This document shows positions 23,949 through 35,404 of a stretch of 64,000 bases of DNA, one piece after another (positions within the stretch are counted from its first letter, which is position 1; the number at the start of each line of letters is the position of its first letter). Position numbers and translations under genes: made by a program. This DNA is from Scolanthus callimorphus (lineage: Eukaryota; Cnidaria; Anthozoa; Actiniaria; Edwardsiidae): positions 8,051,831 to 8,115,830 of the forward strand of contig CM066914.1 in assembly GCA_033964015.1 (NCBI GenBank), written 5' to 3'. The notes below the pieces were generated by a model. The model did no database searches and was not told where the DNA came from. It saw only the letters and a program-made list of their open reading frames with translations.

Positions 23949-25005
23949 GGGGGACTCCCCTATTTTTTGGGCGGGGGTACGTGCTCGTCGTACCTTTTAG
24001 GGTTTAAAATTAGGCCTCTGGTACTAGGCACAGACAGATTCTGCTCAAAAATTCTTTCAAAGTTGCCGCAAAATACCCTCAAAAGTTGCTCAAATTCGAA
24101 AAAGTTGCTCACAGAATCAAAAAAGTTGCTCCCCAAAAAACAGCATTTCTTCACGCTTGTCGCCTGATTTATTTAAAAAATGATAAAGAATCACTCAACT
24201 CAACATCTCCATAAGATCAGGCAATTGTATTCTAAACACCATATGACATAATTATACTAATCAATACGGTTGTTTAAAAAGAGACTCACTTGCCGCCATT
24301 CTGTTGGCTTAGTAAAAAAAATGGGGAGTTTGTAGTATCAAACTCATACAATAATAGCTGCTGCTGCTATTTTTGAAAGAAACTATAAGGAAGCCCTTTT
24401 AAGTTGTCACCTCAGCCCCATTTTCTCTAGCAATGAATAGGGTCTTCCGCCATTTTGCTTCTGCTCTATATTTGGAATGTATTACCCACGAGACATCCAT
24501 ATCTTGAAGATACCTCTGAGCAGTGAGCACCCAAGGTGAAGAAAGTATTTTTTATTATCTTTTTAGCAAGATTTTTCATTCTGTGTTCGATTTGAAATGG
24601 CAAATGTATCACAAATTGCCATTTTGTTGTAAAAATTCAATAGGAAATAGCGGAAATGCAAAGAAGTTGCTCAGAATTGAAAAAGTTGCTCAAAATTGAA
24701 AAAGTTGCTCAAAAGTTGCCGAGCAGAATCTGTCTGTGCCTATCTGGTACCTTTTAGGGGGAAAAATTCGAAAACTTGCATTTTTTTCCAGATAGGTACC
24801 TGTTAGAGGTCCGTTCTAGCAAATCAACCAAATCACACTTGTAGCCTGAATTTCAGACGTATTTCAGAGAGAAAATTACGAGGGAAAATACGTCTTCTAA
24901 GTACCTTTTAGGGGTCAAAATCAACTAAACGACACCATGTTTGGTACTTGGGTGGAATTGAAAGTTCCCGACGAGTACCCCGCCCCCAAAATAGGGGAGT
25001 CCCCC
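23949..25005. mobile_element. G/C-capped inverted-repeat element, copy 3, carrying a nested insertion
   Basis: The left end GGGGGACTCCCCTATTTTTT continues gggcgggggtac; the right end is gtaccccgcccccaaaatag followed by gggagtccccc. The interior has cctttaggg-type repeats. It is interrupted by the hAT-like element at 24025-24742, so it is older than that insertion. Confidence 0.75.
24025..24742. mobile_element. hAT-like non-autonomous element with perfect 8-bp target duplication, nested
   Basis: Ends are TAGGCACAGACAGATTCTGC and its reverse complement. TCTGGTAC octamers flank it on both sides (24017-24024 and 24743-24750). Subterminal aaaagttgctc words repeat in opposite orientation near each end, as expected of transposase-binding repeats. 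There is no transposase. Confidence 0.85.
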
Positions 25006-25043
25006 AGGGCCTTGTGTAAAGAGAATCTATTAAGTGACTCCAT

Positions 25044-25209
25044 AGAGCAGATTTCGTATGACTGTGAACCGCGACAAAGTTGTTCCGCGCCGCGACCGTG
25101 ACCGTACCGCGACTACGCGATTTCATTGGCGATTTAATATTCCATTTACAGCAGGCCAGGTTCCGTACCGCCACCGCGGCACTTTTCACAGTCATACGAA
25201 ATCTGCTCT
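25044..25209. mobile_element. MITE, family C (AGAGCAGATTTC ends), copy 1
   Basis: AGAGCAGATTTCGTATGACT at the left is mirrored exactly at the right end. The element is 166 bp and non-coding. Related copies are at 30026-30267 and 38284-38500, and a lone end is at 44404-44419. Confidence 0.8.
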
Positions 25210-25846
25210 AGAATGTGTTTTTACATAGCTAGTGCTATTGTTTCTTTGCAGGACACTTGCTGAAGTGAAAAGACGAGAGACACAGCTTTTAGACAAAGTT
25301 AATTATAATTCATATGTTTAGATAAATTAGATAAATTATATATGATGCTATTGTAAATATCGAAAATAATAAACTGATTATGTCGCTGCAGCGTATCCCG
25401 GCTTATCCCGTAACCCTGTCTTTAGATTATTTTAGTCTTTTGACTATCTTGTGACATTTCATAATAACAATTTATTAACAGTGGCGGATCCAGGGAGGTT
25501 CGATTCCTACGCCCCTTGTGGAAATCAGCTTGGAGGCCCGAATTGCAATCGACCCTAAAAAATGTCTGTTCAGAAAAGCATTCCACCGTAAAAATACCCC
25601 AAGGTCCTAAATACCTTTTTCAGCGTACCGGTTTCAGTTCAAAACGTCCAGAAAATGAAGAACCGTAAAACATTTATCACGTGTCGGGTACCCTGTGCGG
25701 TTGCTTTCCGCTGACACCATCGTAGGCTCAAAATCAACATTCCACCAATCAGGGAGCACGAGGGAGCACGTACTTTCGAGCGCGCAGTTCTTCAAATTTA
25801 CTCAGCCTTGAAATTTACTCGAAAAGTACAAACAATTCGTACGAAA

Positions 25847-28800
25847 ATGAACTTTATTCAGAGAAAGCTGAAAAGGAAAAGGCCAGAATTAGAAGAAGGA
25901 GAAATTGTGGATGATGAAAAGGTAAGATCGAGTGTTTGATCGAGCTTGTTTTATCGGCAATGATTCGAAAAACATCGCGCGCCATCTTTACTCCACACGA
26001 GCTCAAATTGATTTTGTTTATTGATTTCCAAAATTGATCTGGAACTTTGCTTCATCCATTTGAATGCCTAGTTAAAATCATTTTAGGTTCAATTGCTTAG
26101 TTGTTTCCTGTACTGGTTGGCAACAGGTCTATGTGAAGCTCAATTTGATTGTTTATTTGCTGTTTGATCTCGAACTTTTCTCCATTCATTTGAGCGAGTG
26201 ACCAATGGGCCATTTCATTTAATATGCACGCTACCCCCCTATTGAGGGAGTTGGAAGTCCAAGGGGGAGGAGGGGGGAGGTCACCCTAGGAAGAAATCCA
26301 AGGGGTGTAGTTTGAGTTTCTGGTAAAAAGCTGCGGTGCATAAATCCAGGGCCGATGGTTAAAAAAATGCAGATTTCCAAGGTTAATGAGCTTACATTAA
26401 AAAAATGACAAAATCCAGGTTTATGAAAATCAAGGGGTGGGGGGTGGGGTGAAATGTAAGTCCCTGAATAGGGCATCCTACTTGCAAATGAAATCAAAGG
26501 GGTGTACAAAAAGAAATAAGGGGGTATTTGTACAAGTATCAAATGGGTTATTTCTAAATAGGGAAGGGGGAGGGGTGTGTGGATATAAAGTTGAATGACC
26601 CAAATATATGTGACCAACTCCTAGTTAATTAAAATCAGAATGGAAATTCATGAATTCAATTTGGAAATTCATGTTGTATTGCAATTCCTCTGTGGAATTT
26701 CTTGTTACATGTTTTGCCACTGGAATTTTTAGCTCACCCCTCTGGGATTCCAGGGACAATGTTATTTCCTGTAGGTCATGTTGACATGCCGAGATGCACA
26801 GTTAATCTTCAGGCTGGTAGTTGTATATTGTTTCCAAAGTTGGGTTTGAGACAACCTCTCTCTCTTTCTATGATCACATGACTCACATTTTGTTCACATC
26901 AAAATATTGTTTCCTATTAGGAAAATCCAAAGAAAGTGAATAAAATTGTGTCCTGGGTTAAAGATGCCTTTACAGCTCTCAAATCTTTGGGAAGAATGAT
27001 ACTACAGGGCCAGATATTACACGCTCTGGCATCACATTATTTACAACACCAGAACCCTTAAAATCATCACGGTACAGCATGACGCCGCATCCTGTGATCA
27101 GCCCTGGCAGTGGTGCTGCAGAGCCCAGGTGAGTGGGATGGGGATGCTCATTGCCCCCCCCCCCCCCCATGCCATTGCCCCCCCCCCCCCCCCCCCCCCC
27201 CCATAGGAGCAAGCAACTTGACAATACAGAGAACTGGGTTAAAACTAATTGCTAGATTCTGGATACTGAAGATAACTAATTCAGATAATTATGTTTACTC
27301 TGACTTATAGCTACTATGAAAAGGGCTCCATACTTCAACTGACAGAAGACCGTCTGACTGAGTTTAAGGCTGGTGGTGGACGCTATGTTATTGATATTTT
27401 ACCTGAAGTAAGTTGGAGTTAACTTTTCTGTTGTGTGATGATGTTTTAAGACTTTTGTCTCTCTTGAGTCTACCAATAATGTATCAAAAGCAAGTCTTGA
27501 TTCTTTTAAAATTTCATGCTCAAGTAGTTTTGGAAATCTTGAAAACTACAGTACAGATGATATCTACAAAAGTTAGTCAAAACTTCACTTTGGTATCTGG
27601 ATTGATATGAAATAATAAGGAGTTCAGAATACTCCTCGTTGTCGCTAGAGACTGGAGTCAGTTCTTTTGAATACCAAAATTTATAAAACTTAAAAAAGGA
27701 GTACTGCATGTGTCCTGTATGTGTCCCATACTTGGACACAACTTTGTTTCATGATTTTAGCTGATCATTGTAATTCACATTTTTTATCTTTATTACCGTA
27801 TAGCATATTCGTAAGTATGGCAGCGGGTTCCTTAACTCAAATGGTGGTACATTACTTATTGGTGTTTGTGATGATGGTAAGGACTGCATCTTTTTATTGC
27901 TAAAAATGTTAACAATGAGCTACTTCAAATTTTGAGCTGGGTGATTTGTGCTACTGGCCCGACTTGAAGAACTCTACTAGTCTGAGACTACAGGTTAAAT
28001 CCCAGGGGGGGGGGGGGGGGGGACACTCCCTATATTCAAATGCTAGGGGTGACCGTCATATTTTTAGGGGTTGAAATCGGCGATCTGGTATTTTTTAGGG
28101 GTTTGAAAATAAAAACTGTATGGTAAGAAAAAATAGGTATTTTTTATGGGGGTTCTCACGCAAATAAGGTACATAGGTCCAAAATATTTGAAAGAATGAT
28201 AGTGTATTTGAAACTCGAGAGGATACATTTGATGTATATCAAATAAAGGGTATTTTCAGACTGAGGGGTATTTTTTAGGGTGCAAATTTTCTCCGACCAG
28301 GTATTTTATAGGGTCAAAATTCGAGTTCCCGATGGTCACCCCTAGCATTTTAACCTTAGAATCCCCCCTCCGGGGGTTAAATAAAGAAAGCAAAGTTTCA
28401 ATGGCTAGTTCTGTTTTGAAGATTCCACTTTTGAGTATTAAGTCGTGATCGCTTTTGTTGTGGAGGGAGGAGGGAGGGAGTTGAGGGTTAAACCTTTTAC
28501 CATGCTTGAGTTTTCCCTGCAACTAAAATTGGGGTTGATCTTTTATGGGTTGGGAGGACAATATATCATAACATGAGTTTATTGTGGGTTAGACCTCATA
28601 CTAATAGGGCTTGCTAGAGTCTCTGATTCATTAACAATGTCTCTCCCTCTCTTCAGGTTTTGTCCAAGGAATTTCTTGCAATGGAAGTAGATGCAAATCT
28701 GCCATTGAAAACAGAATAAAACAAGAATTTTCTAGATTCATTCCCAAGGTTACATCATCTATGTACAGGTGATTTGTTTGTTGGTTTATTTGTTTGTTTA

Positions 28801-31294
28801 TTTTCATATTTAAAAGGTCACCAATCATGCTATCTTCAGACAAGTCTGGGTCATGGTTGTTTCAGAAAAAATAATGTATAAAATACGATCATGGTCTACT
28901 CATTAAACAAGTCAATCCAGAATCCTACATCATAGGCTTCAACTTCTTAGAGTAAGAAAGAAATGGGAACTGAAATTTTATATTAGGCATCCTTATGTAA
29001 ATCAGTTCACAGACCAACTAGGAATCAAAAAGGCCAGTTTGCAGTCCATTTCCATCTGCCCAATTTACCAAATATGTACCAGAGGTTCAGACATTTGAAA
29101 GGTTGTTTAATTATTCTTATTGTTTATTAAATTTAATGTAGCAAGCTAAACAAGTTTACACAGTGACACATTTACCTCTAGATAAAATCACAAGCCTGCT
29201 CAAAATCCATTCATTTCCGATAACTAAGATTTTGTTATTAGCTTTACTAAGTTTATTATATTTTTCACTTTCCAGTGTGACTTTTGTTCCTGTCAGCCAA
29301 ACTCAAACAGACTGGGAGGGTAATCGGGGCTATAGACGATTCTGGGAGGATGTGTATATACTGAAAATCCGAATAAAGATGGGTGAAGCCGGTGAATTAT
29401 ATGAGGATGGACTACACAAGGTGAGATACAGCACTTGAATTACAATGTGAAAGTAAGCACCTTTGGAAAACTACCACGCCCATTTTAATGGCCTTTTGCA
29501 TTCAATATCAGTTACCCCACCCCCTGGAAGTTATGCCTCTAGATTTCCATCCTTTATTGTGAGCTGTTAATATCCCCCTGGGATTTCCTGTTACTACTGT
29601 ATTCATGTCATTTATCCCTGGAATTTCAAGCTCACTCCCCTGGAATTCTAAAATTCCTAGGCTTTGATCCTCTACTCGGTAGAATGTTTTTATTGAAAAA
29701 AAAACTGAGACACCCCTGAAGTCTCAGGGCTGCTTTCTATTGCCCAAGGAGCCAACATCGGTTGATATTTGGCTCGATCATTCTGTTGTGTGTCTTCAGG
29801 TGTTCATCAGACGTGAGGGTAGTGTTGAGGGGCCCCTCAACCCTCTACAGATCAAGGATCTGGTGCTGACTAAATACAGGGAGGTGGGTACAATACGTGT
29901 ACAGCTAGAGCTTCTACGTGTCGCTGTAGCTCACAAAAGCAAATGATTATGTTGAATGCGAAGTTTTTTCGTGCGCGAAGTTGTTTCGTTTCCTACTCGC
30001 CTAAGCCTAGTTTGCATTTGGTCTTAGAGCGGATTTCAGATGACCGTCGTGTTTGCAATTGGTTTGCTTTCTCATTGGCTGCTTATTTCTATCAACCAAT
30101 CAAATTGCGAACTAATTACAAGCAAGGAATTACTAGCCAATTGGTTCGGCTCCTGATTGGCTGGGCTGGAAACCATTCAGCAGTAAGTTGTAATTACTCT
30201 TGTTTCTGATTGGCTAGTGATTGCACAATTGCGTTTACTTTCACGATGGTCATCTGAAATCTGCTCTATCTGTTGTATCAGTCAACCGTGAAACAAAAGA
30301 ATAATTCCAATTTCCATTGTTTCACGGTTGACTGATGTGACAGATACGACAGATAAGACTATGGAAACCAGGCCTAAAAGCAAACCATTGTCTTGAATGG
30401 GGGAAGTTTTTTCGTTGCCGCATCCTCGCTCAATGTGACGCTCGCTTTTCGCCGCATTTCGTAGCTCATAAAAGCAAGTGATTGTGTTGAATGCGCGAAG
30501 ATTTTGATTTTTCGTTGCCGCATCCTCTCTCAACGTGACGCTTGCTTTTCACCGCATTTCGTAGCTCATAAAAGCAAATGATTGTGTTGAATGCGCCAAG
30601 ATTTTTCGATCAGCCTCATCCTCTCTCAACGTGACGCTTGCTTTTCGCCGCATTTCGTAGCTCATAAAAGCAAGTGATTGTCTTGAATGCGCGAAGTTTT
30701 TTCGTTGCCGCATCCTCTCTCAACGTGACGCTCGCTTATATCGCCGCATTTCGTAGCTCATAAAAGCAAATGATTGTGTTGAATGCGCGAAGTTTTTTCG
30801 TTTGCCGCATCGTCGCTCAACGTGAATGATCGTTTGGCATCTAAAAAGGGTTAATATGTTTGGTCGCTCAACCGCCTCTTGACATTTTTTTAAAAGATCA
30901 TAAAAGCGTAAATCAGTCGCCGGAACCTTCTCGTGTCCCTTCCAACATTGGGGATTGGTGTTTTGAGTTGTTGTTAGCCAGCGCAGCAAGCTTTTCCGTG
31001 GCGTTTTAGGGCAGAGAAACTTGCAGAAAAGCGAACAAAAAATTCGACGGCCTAAATCCCGCCCGATTTTCTCTACCTGAAAATTCCACGGGAAAAACTC
31101 CTAGAACGCAGTCACTGTCTTCTTTTGTGCAGTTTGCCAGATTGAATCGTTTTTTTTTTTTTTTTTTTCAGAAAATAAAAGAACGAGAAAAGAAGAGGAA
31201 AAGAGAAGAGGAGGAGACAGAAACCAGAAGGCCGGCCAAGCAGAGTAAACTAGCGGCTGTGAAAATCGACTTGACCCAATTACCCGACGATTGA
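25847..31294 (+). CDS. Schlafen AlbA_2-domain protein (SLFNL1-like), eight exons, one apparent 1-bp deletion
   Basis: Exons are 25847-25921, 26921-27128, 27311-27407, 27804-27876, 28657-28768, 29276-29420, 29800-29883 and 31172-31294. Exons 3-5 encode the AlbA_2 fold (a divergent AAA_4-type nucleic-acid-binding domain) with the signature FLNSNGGTLLIGVCDDGFVQ, preceded by SYYEKGSILQLTEDRL. The N-terminus is short and charged (RKLKRKRPELEEGEI). The last exon encodes a Lys/Glu-rich segment (KIKEREKKRKREEEE), a possible nuclear-localisation and coiled-coil tail, ending DLTQLPDD. Exon 2 needs one extra base in the ggg near 26988-26995: before it the frame reads DAFTALKSLG, after it NDTTGPDITRSGITLF. 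With that base the total is 918 nt (305 residues) and every junction phase agrees. There is no Schlafen helicase part, as in SLFN-like 1. A role in RNA or DNA binding follows from the family; the substrate is unknown. Confidence 0.85.
26206..26602. mobile_element. Diverged relative of the 1456-1797 MITE
   Basis: The left end tgggccatttcatttaatat and gctacccccctattgag are mirrored loosely by ggtgtgtggatataaagttg and aatgaccca at the right end. It lies in intron 1 of the AlbA_2 gene. Confidence 0.55.
28004..28376. mobile_element. G/C-capped inverted-repeat element, copy 4
   Basis: A G run at 28004-28022 precedes acactccctatattcaaatg and ctaggggtgacc. The right side has ggtcacccctagcattttaa before a C-rich end. 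The interior carries ggtattttttaggg repeats, the same words as copies 2 and 3 in the other orientation. Confidence 0.7.
30026..30267. mobile_element. MITE, family C, copy 2
   Basis: AGAGCGGATTTCAGATGACC is mirrored by ggtcatctgaaatctgctct at the right end. It lies in the last intron of the AlbA_2 gene, next to a tandem repeat. Another inverted repeat (cagtcaaccgtgaaaca and tgtttcacggttgactg) follows at 30278-30335. Confidence 0.8.
30385..30840. repeat. Tandem repeat, about 96-100 bp, four to five units
   Basis: The word gtagctcataaaagcaa recurs at 30461, 30561, 30657 and 30753. A related stretch, ctgtagctcacaaaagcaaa, lies at 29924, before the family C MITE, so the array may have been split by it. 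It is intronic. Confidence 0.85.
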
Positions 31295-34200
31295 TAGCAA
31301 GCTTTTTTAATGAATGGAAACAAACAGCGGCTTCCAATAGAAGTGATGGATTTCCAACGATGTGAAAAGAAAATCGACCCAAGAGCATGTTTGAAACAGA
31401 CAAATGTCATTCGTTGTGTTATGTAAGGTCGACATAACCGTTTTATATGTTAAAGGACTGACATATGTTCCGAGATGTCAGAAGTCTTGTCCACTGTTGT
31501 ATTCAGAGCTCGAAGAAGCAAATGGCGACCAAATGAGTTTTTCTGTCGCCGGACGGTGAACTGTGGTACCTCCAGTCCTCGGAAACCTATTTTAACGGCG
31601 CATAGAAACGGCTACTTTCCCGGGCAACCTCACAGTGGAAATATATATTTTTACCTATCCATTTTTAAGCGTTATAGATCCCGACTAAACGAAACTTAAT
31701 TTGGAAAGCAGTTTCCTTGTGATTTACATATGCCCTCAGTGTCATTGATGAAGGCTTTAGTATTTATGGTACCGGTTTGTACGTTATGTTACACGTTAAA
31801 AATACAAAGGTGCAGGAACACGGGCCGTACAAAGGCCCCCAAAACGCACCTATAGTAACTGCAATTTGAGGTGTGGCTCCTGTGCAATGATTTAACTATG
31901 GCCAATCGCGTTAACTGTGAGTTTGGAATGGCCATCGACAGTGGTCCCTTAGCCATTTCATGTGAGAAACGCGGGCATGACGATGATGTCGCCGCGAACA
32001 AAGTTGACACCTCAAAAAGCAGTAACATGTAAATAGAAAGAAATATAGTTTATATAAGGTCGTATAATAAAACAAAAGTATAATATGAGGTGCTTGAGTT
32101 TTCGCTTGAATGTAAATGCGGAAAAAAAAGAACTAGAAATTTGTGCATCCAGGAATACGTCTGTGAAAATTGCTGCTCTCGTCGCGAGGGTCAAAAGTAG
32201 ACCTTTCCGATTATGCTAGCATTTTTTTTTTGGCGCGAAACGAACATTTTTTGTGCTACTGACAGGGTTTGGCCTATATTTTGAAGTAAAATGGTAACAT
32301 ATAGTTGAAAGTGGTACAAATGATATGTAAAAAAATTGTCGTAAAATTGTTTTTCCATTGTAAAAGGCAAAAAAATAAACAACACAGGAATCCCAGCTCA
32401 AAATGTCACGACCCTTTTGTGACGTCACATCCAGAACTCGTGTCTAAAGATGGCGACTTTATCAAGCGAGGAAAACATTTCTAGTTTCTTTTCTGATCCG
32501 ATTCGGATCTAACAAACACAGACAGCGGAGAAAGGTAGGAGTTATACTACTCCGGTCTGGATGTGACGTCACAGCCTCGATTTCGTGACCCGGGAAAATT
32601 GAATTTGACTATCGATGCAAAAAAAAAACTGTCAGTAGCTATTTAATAATTGCTAGCAATTTGTCCAACTTTAATTAGTAGAGGGGGACTGTACTAGCAA
32701 TGCCAAGCACTATTCTTATAAGTCTGGGGCCTTCCTTTTTCACAAGCCCTTCCACTTTCTCAAAAAAACTTGACGTCCGCACGCCATCCTCCCAGATCAT
32801 TCAAGCTGAATAATGAATAACCGGTCTTACGAACAAATGAATAATTTGAAAAGTCGAGGCATAATGAATAAGAAATTTCTACAAATGAATAATGGTTGTG
32901 TTGTGTTAATGAATAATGCAGGTATTTGCTGGAGGAAATTTAAAAATTTTCGTCCCATGTTTTCACTATCCGCCCCCACCCGCAACCCAAATTCCTGGCT
33001 ACGCCCTTGTAATGAATAACGCCTAAATAATGAAAAGGAATAATGAATAATTGAAGAAAAATGTCAAAGAATAAGGAATAATCAAGGTCCACTTATTCAG
33101 CTTCCACCCCCGACAGAGCATAGAAGTTCTAGGCCAGTCCAATTTCAACATATATTTAGCTAGCGCATTTATACTTGTGTTGATTACGATACATGATTGA
33201 TGCATTATTTGTACTTTGGCTTAAAAAAACATTTTCTATCATTTTTTTTAAATCGAGCGTCTTTTTTAGGTAGGTTGCAATGCCAGTCGGGTAGGAATGG
33301 TAAAAACGGAAAGCATATTCTTTTGTGCGTAGTTTGACAAATTTAAATGTCGAGACTGAAGAAACGTAGTCTCTCTTTTCCAACACCTCGACAACTATTG
33401 TCAAGAGGGTCCGAGAAAACCCTTGAGAAACTTGACGGTTTCAAGAGTGAATAAACTTTGAAGCTAGAGTTACCTCAGAAGCAAGAGTGAAAGTAACTTT
33501 GTTGTCTAAAAAAATGCACCCCTCCAGACAAATTAAAAATTATTTAGTTATTTTTCAATAATTTATTTCAACTACCCTTAGTTACAAACGGGTTCATCCA
33601 AGTTTGAACTGTAGAAATAACAGAAAATTAATGTCTTTCTCTAGCATAAACACCTTCGAAACGGTAATATTCAAGTGGGAAGACAGAACTTAGGTACTAC
33701 AATCTCGGATAATATGAACAGAGAAAATATACAAATTCAATTTAGGCCTGGTGCACACTTGCGACATAACGACATAAGAAAAATATCACGCGAACAAAAT
33801 TCAGTGGTTTCAACGTTGAAGTCCACAAAAAAATACATAAGATTGCTTTGGTGAAGTAATCTGATGATCCATGGAAAATATTGATTATTTCAATTATTTT
33901 CTTGTGCTTTTTTCGTTGCAACATAATGTCGTTATGTCGCTAGTGTGCACCGGGCTTTACACTCTAGAAAATTTGTGCCCCTCCCCCGATCATCGTAGCG
34001 CGCCAGGGTCCTCCCTTCACCTCTTTCCCCTGGGGAGAGGTGAAGGATGGACCTTGGCGCAAGAGGATGCCCGAAATCATGTAGAACACCGATGGATACA
34101 CGCAAAACATATGTATACCGGGAGCAAACACAAAGTGGTTGGATTTTTAGATACTTCTCTACAGGTTTGTCACAAGATTGTAAAATTCATCTGGCAACAT

Positions 34201-35404
34201 CAATAAAGCTAGGATAACACGGTACCGCCGTCGAACTTTCGACTGCTCGTTTTGTTAAAAAAAAAGCTGAGAGTCGGACAAACTTGACCGGCTAGAGGTC
34301 CCATTAAGTACATGTGAACAAAATGAAAATATTGAGTAGTTCCGTGTGAATTCAGTGTTTTTAAATGGTAAACCGTCCACAAAATTGTCTGGCATCGTGT
34401 TATCCTAGCTGTTAAATAAACTAAATATATGTATTGGAAAGATGCCAATCCTGCTACCTGCTTCTTAGAGCACAAATCAGGCAGGAAGTGGAATTTCTTG
34501 TCCTAAGGCTTTCACTTTACACTTCAAACAAGAATGATAGAATGTATGTTACAGTAAATGACATTTTGTCTTCGAAGACCGTTTGTGACGTTTTGTGAGT
34601 TCCCTTAACTTATAAATTTATCATTTTCCTTTTTTCTATTGCTAAAAATTCCTTAAACATCAGGAAACATGATCCCTGGATTTCTTTGCGAATCCCGGGA
34701 CTTAAACAGGGACAGCCTCACTGATGGCTGTCATTTTGTCAACCAGAAAAATACCGACTCAGAAAATCTATTCCCATTGGCACACTTGGGGAACGCAAAA
34801 TGTTTAGTAAGCCATGTATTGTTCAAGGGCGGATCCAAGCAAGAATTTCAGAATTCTCTTGAAAACCCACTGGAGAGCCGGATCGTAGGCTAGGCAAACA
34901 TCAAATACAGTAAATGTTCAGTAAATGTATGGGAAAATCTCCCGAAAAAGGGGGGCCTCCGTCTCTCCACCAATGCGAGAGTTCACTTCATTCCCCGTGC
35001 CATCCAAGGAGTTCTAATAATATAAATTTGAACTAATTTACAATTTGATAACCAAAAGGGCAACATGGCCACCAAACAACCCTCAAAAATATATACCTGA
35101 GAGGTAACATTAACTAAAGAAACCTATTTTTCTACCAAAACCTTTTACTGAAATTCTCTATCTATAAAAATGATCACACAGAGTCTAGATGATCTATGGT
35201 CTTTTAGGCTCGATTCCCAGCTCATGTCGTGCCCAGCCCGATGTACGACACAAATAACGCTGGAAATTGAGCTTACGGTCTTTTGAGCTTTTAGAAATCA
35301 TTACTTATTGTATGACAACAACAATTAAGGCCACTGACATTTCTTGATACCCTAGTGCCGGAGATATTGAGCTCCTGGAATAAGAGGCATCAATTTTGTG
35401 TCAT
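31295..35404. other. Intergenic region between the AlbA_2 and BAH genes
   Basis: The two genes converge here. I find no convincing coding exon. It contains the MITE at 33744-33956 and a run of aatgaataa-like words at 32811-33080. Two diverged gtgacgtcac-type sites lie at 32420 and 32563. Several short open frames on both strands have no recognisable motif. Confidence 0.5.
33744..33956. mobile_element. MITE with AGGCCTGGTGCACAC ends
   Basis: The left end aggcctggtgcacacttgcg continues acataacgacat. The right end atgtcgttatgtcgctagtg continues tgcaccgggct, the reverse complement with few mismatches. The element is 213 bp and non-coding. Confidence 0.8.

Noticed and set aside
26231..26617. 128-residue open frame on the minus strand
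   Set aside because: It coincides with an inverted-repeat element and its Pro-rich reading comes from G-rich repeats.
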